In this document: positions 9,715 to 20,399 of the stretch, piece after piece | How the letters are laid out: every line of letters starts with the position of its first letter | Position numbering within the stretch: position 1 is the stretch's first letter | Source: Exobasidium rhododendri | Taxonomy: Eukaryota; Basidiomycota; Exobasidiomycetes; Exobasidiales; Exobasidiaceae | DNA: 64,000 nucleotides | Assembly: GCA_026210745.1 (NCBI GenBank) | Contig: CP110632.1 | Coordinates: 3,037,001 to 3,101,000 of the forward strand | Direction: 5' to 3' | Program-made: the position numbers and the translations under genes | Notes under the pieces: generated by a model | What the model was told of the DNA's origin: nothing | The model's database searches: none | Seen by the model: only the letters and a program-made list of their open reading frames with translations

Positions 9715-12114
9715 ATGCTCCGTCGAGGTTTCCCAAGGAGGGGACAAGGGCTGCAGGTCTCGGTGCTGCTGCATCGGAGCGTATCACATGTCTCCAAGAA
9801 GTTGCCTCGTAGCGACAAGCGGCCCGAGGATCTGCCTCTTGAAACAACAGCAGCACCACCACCACCACCACCATCACCACCACCGAAGCCTGTGGTGAAT
9901 GTAATAGACCGGCCGTCGAAGATCGCGATACTTCCGTTCATATATAGTGCAACAAGTGCAGAGTTGATGACGAGGACTCTTGCCTTAAGAGCTTACAGCG
10001 GCAAGACTAGATCCTGGTTGCTCAAAGCACTGCTCTTCACCCTGAACTACTTGCTAGTCCCGTATCGTCTGTCGATTCGCCTGGGACAGATGGACCATAA
10101 GACAGAATTGACACATCTGCGCCCAATATACCTCCCCTACTGGGTGAGTAAGAGGTTGCCAGACCTTCTAAGGCCGGTCTGATATCAACTTCCTCCTCTC
10201 TTTATTTGGTAGTCAGTCGATGCAGGCGCATCAATGAAGTCAAATAGTGCTTTACACAGCGCACAGGCACGATGTAAGCGAAAAAGCTCCGCTTCAGCCT
10301 ATTCGCTGAACAGCAAGATTGCATTTGCTCACTCGTCTCGCTTGTCTTTACAGTCATCGTCGATCATTTGCAGCTCCCAGCCCACGATCAAGCCGACCTT
10401 CAGGCCTTAAGATTTGCTATTCCCTCGCCCAGTGAGGCTGCATATACTGCATTCCGAGAGCAAGTACATCTCGATCCTGAAACAAGGGATGGAAGACATG
10501 GCAACATTGTCCCTTTTACATTATCACCTTTGCTCCTACCTGGTGCAGCAATCATCAGCGATGCACTAAAGGAGCCGATCCCAAGCTTGGAAACGACACA
10601 CCTAAAAAGTCAAGGAGATTTTGAGCGAGCCCTTGAGCAGATTTATACAGGAAGAGCCAGTAGTGCCGGGAGGATAGGGAGGGAGAGCATCAAGTTCGAC
10701 ATCATAAGTCTGGAGATGGACTATTTGACATGCAGTCCAGTCTTGCTCCCATTTTACATAGCCACTTTCGCTACTACATCCAGTAAAGTCAATCCGTTGG
10801 GTCGAGGGTTGACCCTCGCACTTCCGGCCTGGAAGGGTAGTCGTCAGTGGGCATTTCGGAGACATCCAGTACCAGAGGAAAGCGCGGAGTATGTCGCACC
10901 GACGGGAGACTGGGAGTATAATGTCCATGCACCGCTAACAAGCTTCAAGCTCACCTTCCATCCAAAGCCTCCGACGACCTCTACCCTAGAAGACGATGCA
11001 GAGGTGGTCAATATACAAGAAGAGGCAGACCTCGATGAAGTCTTTAAACAAGCAGAAGCAAAGGCTAAAGCAGAAGGCAAGACACGGGATTATGAACAAT
11101 GGGACCTGTTGACAGAGGAGGTGAAAGGGATGAAGACGAGCATCAGAAAGAAAGCATCCGATCAGTTGGCAGATCTTGCCGAAAAAGAAATCAGTCGGAA
11201 TTATGTCGCAGCTAGCTACCTTTCATCTATGATAGCCAAAGAAGTAGAAAAGGTGTACACAAGTGCATCCTTCTGGGCTACTTTACGACGCTTCACCATA
11301 CTCGACTACAAGAGCAATAGGAAAGCTCAGCCAACGAAAGATGCAGAGCCACTGGCAATCTCGCCAGAAGAAAGCGCCGGTCTAGGTGGCTGCATACCCT
11401 GGGAGCACGAGCAGATTACGTCTTTCTGTAGTGACGAAGTGAGTGCCGTAGCCTCCTGGCAGAAGCAAAAGCTGTTATGTTCATGTCTGGTCTCTTTCCC
11501 CCATTCTCGTGCTTATCTTCCTCTACCTTCTCTACCATGTCAGTACAAGGTAAATAAAGGGTATCTCAACGGTCTACTCGACTATCAGAGCGAAAAGCAG
11601 GCGCTTATCACTAGGGAAAGGACACTCGACGAAGATCAATACCTCACATATGGAAGTGAGTATTCTTATGTGCGATAGAGAAAGCTACGGCGACAGTGGC
11701 CACTCGAAATTGACCTCTTCCCTTCATCTCTTCGCACTCGAAGAAGTCGCAAGCACCTCCGGACAGCTCCTCATCAAGAAGAAGCAGGATATCATAAAGG
11801 TAGCACCGTCTTGGCTGAACACTTACATGAAGAGGGAAAGGGGGCAAATGGAGACGTGGAGAAGGTACAAACAACCTTGTGAGCCAGAAGTGGAAGTGGT
11901 CGTAGAGTTGTCAGACGAGGAAAAGAGAAGGATAAAGAGACAGCAGGCTAGAAGAGAGAATCAAAAAAAGAAATTGGAGCAGGAAGAGGCAGACAAGAGG
12001 AGGCGAGAAGTAGAAGCAGCAGCAGCAAAGCAGGAGCTCGAACGTAAGAGGTTGATCAAGGCTGAGCGAAAGGCTCAGAGGATAGCCATCATCATGAGGA
12101 AGAAAGGCAAGTAG
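9715..12114 (+). CDS. Unrecognised conserved-looking protein, probably mitochondrial
   Basis: Exons 9715-10143, 10213-10273, 10354-11438, 11544-11655 and 11744-12114 encode 685 residues. The first ATG gives MLRRGFPRRGQGLQ, basic and free of acidic residues, like a mitochondrial targeting peptide. A Pro-rich run (nine of eleven residues) lies near 50-60. Next comes an aromatic/hydrophobic region (LLKALLFTLNYLLVPYRL) with HLRPIYLPYW. The middle domain shows LSPLLLPGAAIISD and LTCSPVLLPFYIATF. The last 80 residues are a charged coiled coil (DEEKRRIKRQQARRENQKK). Internal splice sites at 10144, 10274 and 11439 are strong. The final acceptor (11743, CGAAG) was chosen by phase only and is weak. Localisation is inference and I assign no biochemical role. 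Confidence 0.72.
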
Positions 12115-12522
12115 GAAACGAATCCGATACAGATATTTGTTGTACTTTACCTCATCATTCATCGCCCTCATCTACCCATGTACTTCTATCTGTACCTAGT
12201 AGCATGAATATGCTTATCCTGTCCCTGTCAGGTCTCCCTGTCCTAGATTGAGCTGAGAAGTCTTGACGCGCACAATTTCTACTTGAGTGAATACTGGCGA
12301 GTGTCATAGAATCGCCAGTCTTTCGCTTTTGCAAGCGGTGCGCGTGTAACCCTAATCCGAGATCAGCGTGTCAAGATATACGTACTCACCGACAGTAATG
12401 CAACTCAACCCTACTTCTACGCCTTATCACAGAGTGGAGGACGATCGAGACGGTTGCACCAGTCCGAGACATCGGTCTTGTCCAATATCTTTCTTCCTGC
12501 CGCAATCACACAGTAGAAAAAT
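12115..12522. promoter_or_regulatory. Promoter of the DUF726 gene with a telobox-like site
   Basis: 408 bases between tandem plus-strand genes. TAACCCTAA at 12347-12355 (TTAGGGTTA on the other strand) lies about 170 bases before the ATG at 12523. The rest shows no gene. Confidence 0.45.
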
Positions 12523-14952
12523 ATGAGCTCGGCCTCCTCGAAGCTCGATCTTAGTAGCCTGCAGTCCTACTCACCATCCTGGCCCTATCCGGTTCGACTG
12601 ACGCTTGCTATCGCAGTTCAGTATGCCTGTATGCGGTGTGTGGAAAGAGCAGACGCCGTTCAGCGACTGCTCTATCCGGTAGATGTGCAAGCAAATTCTC
12701 AGCAAAGTAGGGGGGAAGATGACAGCGATGACGATCTAGTAGAGAGAGACGATGATGGAAATGTAAAGCAGAAGCTAGAGGGATGGGAGAGGAAGCAGAG
12801 GATCAAGAAAGATGGTGAATTGATTGTGGCTTGGAGAGAATACACACAAAAGTTCGTCACAGCAACATGCCAACACCTCGGTATCCCGGAAGAGACACTC
12901 CCTCGTAAGTCGCCCTTTGCATGATCGCGCCCTGTGTATGCTCCATCTTCTAACCCCTACTTCTGGAGTCCAGCTGGACCGACAACGCTTGAAGATATAC
13001 GAGCTGCGAGTAGGGGTAGGCCAGATGGAGATGAGAAAGGCATCATTGCCTCGCAATACGAGATGGGGACTTCACATGCATCGCCATCCCATGAAGGAAC
13101 AGGAAAGAGAGCGGAAGATATCAAAGCAGCGGAGAAAGTAGAGGCAATTGGCAAGGAAGCGAAAGGAGACGAGGAAAGATCGGCGACACTTAACCGTAGA
13201 CAATTCGATGAGGGGGAACCGTCGGCAAGGGCAGGTGGAGCACTAGACGACGCAGCATTCAATGGCAAAGAGATAGAGCTGGCTAATGAGCTGCTACTGA
13301 TTGCTCTCGGGCTAGGGCAACATCGTGCTGAAGATGGAAGTACGACATTATTCGAACAAGAAGCCATCTTCGGAGATCTGGACACGACGGGTCATCAGAG
13401 GAGCAGTGGAGAAGGAAGTGCCGCCGAAGCTTACTCTGATATTAAGAGTCAGGAGCCCATGAATGCGACATCAAGAGCTTCCGAGTTCGGCACGAAAGCA
13501 TGGGGTCTTGCTGCGTCCTCCATTGGAAAAGCACGTAAGGATGTCAAACAACGAGTCACTAGTAGCAACCCAAAGAGGAAGGGAGCACCGCTGAAGCCAA
13601 ACGAGACTTGTCACTACGATGCAAGAGCTCGTGCCATCATTTTTGTCGCTGTGACTGCGATGAATGTCAAGGGATTACAAGTCTGGATGGCCGAGAAAGT
13701 GATTGCCCAAACGATCTTCTTCATTCTTTCTGAAGGGCGGAACGAATCAGTAAAGCAAGGTAAAGGAGACCCACTACAAATCGACAACGAAGCGCAATCA
13801 GCAAGACATGGTTGGATGAACACAGCCAGTCAAGATGCGGTAGCGAGAGAGAAGAGCAAAGTCAATTGGGGGCGATACCTAGCCACTGGTGCGAGTGTAG
13901 CTATCGGTGGTACACTGATCGGACTAACTGCCGGTCTAGCAGCACCAGTGGTAGCTCCAGCACTCATGGGATTGACAGGATTCTCCTTCTTACTTACTAC
14001 AGGGGGAAGTGTCTTGATTGGAGGGCTGCTAGGCGTGACGGGAGGAGGATTAGCAGGCTACAAAGTGCAGAAGAGACTCCGAGGTCTGGATCACTTTGAA
14101 TTTGCGGAAGTGCAATCGGCCACAAGGAAAGCGGGCATGACAATACCATCTCTGCAAGCTACGATCTGTTGCTCTGGGCTATTGTTGAAGACGGATAAAC
14201 AAGGTGCCGTGTTCGAAGGCGTGTTTCGCAATACAAGGGATGCTAGGGACGTCTACGTGATCAAGGCAGAAGAATTGATGATGCAGAACGCAGGAGAGGG
14301 ACTGAAGGGCTATGTTCTCGACACTGCCCTTCAAACAGGTGGCCGCAAGATAGGCGAGGAAGTGATCAAGCACACTGCTCTAGCTGGCCTTGCCGCTCTT
14401 GCCTTGCCCTTGACCATCTGGGGTGCAGCTTCGGCAGCTTTGAACAGTGTCTTTGTCCAAGCCAAGTCAAGATCATATCGAGCAGGCCTGATCCTAGCCG
14501 ACGTCCTTCGGAATGAAACACAAGGACATCGACCAGTGAACCTGATCGGCACGTCGCTCGGTTGCTATACAATCTTGACAGCACTTGGTGAACTGGCAAA
14601 GAATGCAGAGGAGAATGCACATTTGGTCGATTCGGTCATCCTGATTGGTGCTCCTGTCACACCGAGTCCAGGTACACTTCGAAGAGCCAGAAGTGTGACA
14701 TCCAGAAGATTTGTGAATGCGTACACGAGGGATATGGTCTGTTCTATTGCAGCCTGGCTAGGTTCCGGCATATCAATAGAAGAATTGCGAGGTGGAATGA
14801 TGCCTCGCGTTGTGGGAAGTCAACCTATCTTGGGCGTGCCTGGTGTAGAGAATGTCGATGTTGGCGATCTGCTGGTCGACGGCCACTTTGCTCTCAACCA
14901 GCCAGAGGTATTGGAAAAGGTGCTTGATCGCTGTAGAGCATTGGAGGAGTGA
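12523..14952 (+). CDS. DUF726 family alpha/beta-hydrolase membrane protein (TMCO4/Mil1-like)
   Basis: Exons 12523-12904 and 12974-14952 encode 786 residues; the CCAG acceptor joins in phase to give LPPGPTTLEDI. An acidic low-complexity stretch occupies about residues 60-190. YDARARAIIFVAV and GLQVWMAEKV lead into a glycine-rich hydrophobic region at about 420-490, with two or more likely membrane helices (ASVAIGGTLIGLTAGL and GSVLIGGLLGVTGGGLAG). It is followed by a hydrolase core with the nucleophile elbow LIGTSLGCYT near residue 652 and a conserved DSVILIGAPV strand. The end shows VDGHFALN with a candidate catalytic histidine. This order matches DUF726 proteins such as yeast Mil1 and human TMCO4. 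The function of the family is poorly defined (clathrin-adaptor link for Mil1). Confidence 0.88.
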
Positions 14953-15405
14953 GCGGTGATGCCGTCTCACGTCTCGATGAACACAATAGACGATGTCCTC
15001 TCTCTGTCTGATCGTCTTTCGTTGCACCACTTCCTTTTTTTTAGGGTTAAGAATACTTCTGACATCTTCCTCACTCGGATCGTATCACGTACTAAGACGG
15101 ACAGCCGCCGATCATCGCCGATCAACGAGCGGGCAGCATTGAGGGACCTTGTGAGGGCGGCCTCTCAATGACATCTCCGCACCGAAGTGGAAGCGCACGG
15201 ACCGTAGAAATCCCTGCGTCGTCCTTCTTTTACGTGCGGAAGATATACACTCCTGTTTTTTTTTATCATCCTTAGAAGTTGCCCCTCTTTGAACTTCTTG
15301 AATTTGAAATTGAGGATCGAACGTCGCTCTTGGCACATAATACAACACAAAACTCCTTGGCCTCCCGACCTTACCTCTGAGTCTGGCCATCATTGCAAGC
15401 GAGAG
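14953..15405. promoter_or_regulatory. Intergenic, promoter side of the PAP2 gene
   Basis: 453 bases between tandem plus-strand genes. TTAGGGTTA at 15041-15049 is a telobox-like 9-mer matching the one (inverted) at 12347. Poly-T is present near 15257. Antisense open frames here look spurious. Confidence 0.4.
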
Positions 15406-16781
15406 ATGGAGCAACAACCATACACGGAAGCACAGCGACAACACGCTCGCACATCATCCAACACGCCTCTCACTGCTACACTGATAGCGCCGGTCCAGCG
15501 ATGGTATGCTGAAATGAGGTGGACCTCGGAACGACCGAGGGCGTCGCCCAGGAAGAGATGGGCCATCATCCTCTCGTACGCACCAGACTGGATCATCACC
15601 ATCGTTCTGGCAGCCGTCATCACCATCGTCCTTAGCATGATCGACGGATTCCGCAGGGAATTCTCCTTGACAGACGCATCGATTCAACACACCTATGCAG
15701 TCAAAGAAAGAGTAAGCACCACACTCTTGGCTGTCCTGGCTGTCTTGATACCTGCCGCCATTATAGCTATCGTGTCTCTGGGAATAAGTCGAAGCGTTTG
15801 GGACTTGAATGCCGGGCTGTTGGGTGAGTCTTCCCCTCCGATCGTTGATGGCCAAAGCCTCTGGTTCTGTGTCTTACCGCCCAACCGTTTCTATGCCACG
15901 CTCTTCAGGTTTTGTCCTCTCGCATGCAATCACACTCACCGCTACTACTGGTAAGCCTTCTGCCCTCTATGGTTTCAACTCTAGCACTTGAATACTCACC
16001 TACAAACATCGAAATTTCCTCCCCTTTGTCCGCAGTGGTAAAGGTCACGGTAGGAAGGCCGAGGCCCGACCTCATCGATCGATGTCAGCCCAGGCCAGGA
16101 TCAGCCAATGCTACACCCTATGGTCTCGTCACTCAAGCTATCTGCACCACCGACCTGGGCTCTCACTTGCTTCGAGATGGGTTCAGAAGCTTTCCCTCTG
16201 GGCATGCTAGCACAGCTTTTGCTGGATTCACTTTCCTATCTCTTTACCTGGCAGGTTAGTCGATCGCTCTCTCTACCGATCCGAGACGTGCACCTGACCA
16301 GCTCTCCTCTCCCTTTTCCCTCCTCCGCTTCCAGGAAAGATGCACATATTCCACCCTGCTCGAGGTCATGCTGCTTACGAGTGGATTATCTTCTTCCCGA
16401 TGATAGCAGCAGCGCTCATTGCGATATCCCGATCGATGGACTACAGACACCACTGGTCTGATCTCTTAGCAGGAGCTCTACTTGGGACATTCATCAGGTG
16501 AGCAAGATGATCTTTGCGGAATAGGCGATCAACCCTTTCCCAATGAAGAACGAGATGTTGACGTGTGTTTCCATCACTCTTCTCTTCGTCTTCTTCCTCT
16601 TCTCCCCTCTCACAGCCTTATGACGTATCATATATACTATCCCAATCTCACATACGCCGACAGTCACAAGCCTTGGCCGCCTAGAACGTCGAAACCTAGT
16701 CTGCATCCCGATCTGGTGGAAGAGGAGGTCGACATCGAAAGGACGCCACTCACACCCAATCGAGGCTCATTCGGAGCCTGA
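15406..16781 (+). CDS. PAP2-family lipid phosphate phosphatase (DPP1/LPP1-like)
   Basis: Exons 15406-15823, 15909-15950, 16036-16254, 16335-16497 and 16616-16781 encode 335 residues. The three phosphatase signature motifs are all readable and fall on different exons: KVTVGRPRP (K-x6-RP), SFPSGHAS (PSGH) and SRSMDYRHHWSD (SR-x5-H). About six membrane helices are visible, beginning with DWIITIVLAAVITIVL and ending with the segment before the SRSMDY loop. Family members remove phosphate from phosphatidate, diacylglycerol pyrophosphate and related lipids at ER, vacuole or Golgi membranes. The second exon is only 42 bases; its join (LLG|FVLSHAITLTATTG|VVKVTVG) restores the membrane segment expected before motif 1. 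The tail after 16680 is hydrophilic. Confidence 0.93.
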
Positions 16782-16931
16782 TCGTTCCGCAATCTCTTCA
16801 GCCTCTTTACACATGTATCATTTAGTCATGTCAATCATTGTGATGTTGCAGCAGCAGCAGAGGAGTAAAAGAGACGTGCCCACTCTACATGCAACACGGT
16901 AGACAATACTACGTTTCGAAAGCTCTATAGC

Positions 16932-19832
16932 TCACGCTGACATCTCGCTAAGGCTTCTCGGTGGACCCATTTCGTTAGCAGCGGTCATTGCCTCTACTGT
17001 AGAATGAACTGTGGAGGATGGCTGCATTTGATTTGGTGTGGCAAACGGGGGTGGAAGCAGACCTCTCCTTGCTTGCCTGCTCTCCAGTTCGTGCCATTCG
17101 CCTCTGACACTCTCCAGAAGCTTTCGTGGCTTTTCTGGTCTGGGTAGACTCCTGGTAAAGTAGTCCATTCGCAAGGCAGAGGCGGCGGATTTGCGACGCA
17201 CTGGGTTGTAACGAAGGAGAGCACTTGCCACATCGAGAGCATCGCTGGACATTCGACTCGCGAAGAGATCCCGCAGTCTTTGCCTCGTTGTTGATGGATC
17301 CTGCTCGACTCTAAGCGAACGACTTTCACCCCCGCCGTTACTGTTCACCACCTCCACTTCTTCTTGACCCTCCTGATCTGACGCCGGCCGAACCAGATTG
17401 TACCATGGCAAAGTCTCCACCTCCGGCCACTCTTGTTTGGTGATGGGACCTAAAGACTCTAGCAACAGCTGAACTTGGTGAATCTCATCATTTCCTTGGA
17501 AGATTGGCTTTCGCGTGAACAGTTCAATGAAGATGCAACCTGCTCCCCAGACATCGATTGCGTCGTTGTAGCAAGTCTCTCCAAAGAGCAGCTCAGGCGG
17601 TCGATACCACAGTGTGACGACCCTGTTTGTGTAGTCGACTGCGTCTTTTCTGCCGCTCCTTTCCTTTGTGTATCGGCGAGCTAAACCGAAATCCGCCAAT
17701 TTCAAGGTGCCTTCACTGTTCAGTAGTAAGTTGGATCCCTTCAGATCTCGATGCAAGATGCTATTTCGATGCAAGTAAGCCAGGCCGGAGAGCAACTGAG
17801 AAGCAAGCGATTTGAGATGAGCCGGTTCGAACTGAATAAGCGGTTGAGACAGGATCCCATTCAGGTCGTGTTCAAGATATTCGAACACCATGTAGATGGA
17901 ATTCTTGCTTAGCATCATTTCGTGCAATCGAACAACATTCTCATGACGCAGACCTTGCAGAAGCTTAATTTCTCGCATCGCTGTGATCGGGAAGCCGTCC
18001 TTCTCACTCTCCATCCGAATCTTCTTCAGAGCAACAATGATACCCGTCTTGTCAGCTCTTGCCTTGAACACCTGTCCATACGTACCTTCTCCCACTTGTG
18101 CGATCTGTTCGTACACTTCATCCGGTCGGGCACGTTGCAGTGCAGGAAGGGCATGACTAGACTCCCAGGCGTAGACTTTGTCTTCCGACACCGCCTCACC
18201 GCTCTCTTTGTATGATCCTGGCGTGAGGCCCAAAGCAGCTTCCATAGCAGCTTGCATTGCATCACTTGGCACCGTCGTCTCACTCTTCTTAAAGTCTGCT
18301 GAAGTGGCCTCTTTCAGGTCCTCCTCCTTTGGACTTCTCAATCTGTGCTTTTGTGGGCCGTGATGAGATGCTTCTCGGGTGGATGTCTCGAGACTACGTC
18401 CCTCCGGGAGTCGATCGGAATTGATACCAGAGGTTTGGTAGTACTTCACTTCGTACTTTTTATTGTCCGTATCTCCCCGCCTTGCCTCTCTTGTATGTCT
18501 AGGTGATCGATCAAAAGCATTGTCTCCGTTTCCTCTACCTCTTTCGGAAGAAATTCGAGGTGATTGGTCGTCCTTTCCACCGTTCCGATCGTCGACTCTC
18601 TCTCGCGATATTTGCCGCGCATGCCTTTCTCGTCGACCACCCTCGGCTACACTCCCCTGTCCTCTCTTGCGAGCTATGTACTCTCTTTCTCTGTGCTCTT
18701 CAGTGCTGCTGTGACTTCGTTGATATTCGCGCCGTTGCTCGGTATGTGTATTCCTTTCGTCAGAAGGAGTCTCCTTTCCACTGCGACGCCGCCACCTTGC
18801 ATCACTTGTGGACCATTCTCGATCTCGACTCCTTGATCGACTCGCCCTTCTGTCCTCGCCCCTCGCTACATCATTTACCTCTCTTTCTCCATCATATGTC
18901 TTCCTATCCGACCTCATTCTACTTGAGCCCCATCGCCTCATTTTACTCCTCTCTACCAGCCTGTCGATGTTATCGTATCCACTCGCTCTATCGTCTTCAT
19001 CGCTACCATTTCGAAGCGTGTATGAGTCCCTTTCCTTGTGGCGTTTCTGCCTACCCGATGTATCGAACCCTTTCTCTCTGGGTATACTTCCACTCCTAGA
19101 GTCATCACCACAGTCATTGCCTCGCCGTTTCCCTTGTGGATCTTCGCGATCTGTGTCATCACTCCCAGACCCACGATACTTCCGTCCCCCTCGGGACCGC
19201 GAATCATAAAATCTGGCATCGCTGTGAATACTCCTCTCCCTTGGACTCCTGTTTTTTCCATTCACACGGGATGTCCGCTCCTCGTCGTCGGTATATAGAT
19301 CTCGGCTACGCCTTCTTCTTCTTTTTTTCAGAGACTCTGCCTTATCCAGTCTTTCGATGCCGTCATCATCACCACTTTCACTTTTGCTCTTTTTATCGTC
19401 ATGCCTTACGTCTCGCAGTCTTTCTTTGGCTTTATTGCGAGTGGACCATCCGGAGTCAGATTTCATGTTCCAATGCTGTTGCTGTTGCTGCTGTTCCTTT
19501 CGGCTCGCAGGCTCATGATTCTCCACCATAGACGGACCGAACATATTGAAAGGTAATGTGCTGGGATTCCAATACTCGGTGCCGTCCTCGCCCGTGTAAG
19601 GTCCGTAAGACGGATCAAATTCGTGACTGTAGGCCATTGACGTATCAAAGGAGCCCTGGTGGAAACCTCCAATGAATGGAGCATGGCCGCCTCTGTTTCT
19701 GTTGTGCCGAGGAAAGGCCTTTTTCGGATACCGTCCGCCATTCACGCTCCTCTGACCACTGCCATCCCTCCCCCGATTGCCTGCCTCTGAATGCGAAGAA
19801 CTACTGGCTTGATTATTGTCCCCCATCTCCAT
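16932..19832 (-). CDS. CTK1: CTK1/CDK12-type RNA polymerase II CTD kinase
   Basis: A single 966-residue frame from ATG 19830-19832. Residues 1 to about 500 are an Arg/Ser/Asp/Glu-rich disordered region with many RS and RD dipeptides. The kinase domain begins near residue 570 with VGEGTYGQVFKA. It then shows VALKKIRME with the ATP-site lysine, PITAMRE in place of the PSTAIRE helix, HRDLKGSNLLLN, DFGLARRY and a T-loop ending VVTLWYRPPELL. PITAMRE and the RS-rich N-terminus point to the CDK9/CDK12/Ctk1 branch, which phosphorylates Ser2 of the polymerase II CTD with a cyclin K-like partner. About 50 residues lie between the kinase C-lobe and its last helix (VEVVNSNGGG...). The stop codon overlaps a GTGAGC sequence, so a small last exon cannot be excluded. 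Confidence 0.9.
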   Translation of the reverse strand: MEMGDNNQASSSSHSEAGNRGRDGSGQRSVNGGRYPKKAFPRHNRNRGGHAPFIGGFHQGSFDTSMAYSHEFDPSYGPYTGEDGTEYWNPSTLPFNMFGPSMVENHEPASRKEQQQQQQHWNMKSDSGWSTRNKAKERLRDVRHDDKKSKSESGDDDGIERLDKAESLKKRRRRRSRDLYTDDEERTSRVNGKNRSPRERSIHSDARFYDSRSRGGRKYRGSGSDDTDREDPQGKRRGNDCGDDSRSGSIPREKGFDTSGRQKRHKERDSYTLRNGSDEDDRASGYDNIDRLVERSKMRRWGSSRMRSDRKTYDGEREVNDVARGEDRRASRSRSRDREWSTSDARWRRRSGKETPSDERNTHTEQRREYQRSHSSTEEHREREYIARKRGQGSVAEGGRRERHARQISRERVDDRNGGKDDQSPRISSERGRGNGDNAFDRSPRHTREARRGDTDNKKYEVKYYQTSGINSDRLPEGRSLETSTREASHHGPQKHRLRSPKEEDLKEATSADFKKSETTVPSDAMQAAMEAALGLTPGSYKESGEAVSEDKVYAWESSHALPALQRARPDEVYEQIAQVGEGTYGQVFKARADKTGIIVALKKIRMESEKDGFPITAMREIKLLQGLRHENVVRLHEMMLSKNSIYMVFEYLEHDLNGILSQPLIQFEPAHLKSLASQLLSGLAYLHRNSILHRDLKGSNLLLNSEGTLKLADFGLARRYTKERSGRKDAVDYTNRVVTLWYRPPELLFGETCYNDAIDVWGAGCIFIELFTRKPIFQGNDEIHQVQLLLESLGPITKQEWPEVETLPWYNLVRPASDQEGQEEVEVVNSNGGGESRSLRVEQDPSTTRQRLRDLFASRMSSDALDVASALLRYNPVRRKSAASALRMDYFTRSLPRPEKPRKLLESVRGEWHELESRQARRGLLPPPFATPNQMQPSSTVHSTVEAMTAANEMGPPRSLSEMSA

Positions 19833-20399
19833 CTATGTGACGCACGTTTCTCTACGACAGCCATGCAGTGAAGGCAGAGGATAGTGCAATGGCAAGAGTA
19901 TGCGTGAATGTCGATGCGAGAGATTTCCTCTGACTCCTTACTAGGAGGCCGGATGACTGGTGCAAGTAAGCCGGTTACGAGCTTCGTGTCGTCATGGAAA
20001 TGCTATATATGATGGGTCTAAATTTAGCGAAAACGAAGTGACGCACAGCCCAGTAAGACTCAAAGTAGTCGAAGCCCAGTGCTATACCCTCTTTCCGCTT
20101 CGTCGATACGCTCCGAAATCTAGTGTAGGTTCGTCTTCGGCGGGTTAGGTTCACAAAGAGGTGTGCCTGGGGAGATGGTCGAACAAATAAAAAATAAAAG
20201 AGTCGCGTTGCAAGATGCTCAATTGTGTTGGATCTTGACGCTGCTTCCCCTCGCCTTGTCTATCTCCTTCTGCTACAATACTACTACTACCACCACCACC
20301 ACCTCCACCATTCGATCCCGGGGCATTCAGCCGACAGCATAGTCTGCGAAGGTCTAGAAGACCTGCAGACCGTGGCAAACCCACCGCAATCAGAAGGTT
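19833..20399. promoter_or_regulatory. Divergent promoter of the CTK1-like kinase and the bZIP-like factor
   Basis: 567 bases between two divergent starts. It contains an ACC trinucleotide run near 20288-20310 and an A-rich stretch near 20188-20200. No coding segment was recognised. Confidence 0.45.
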
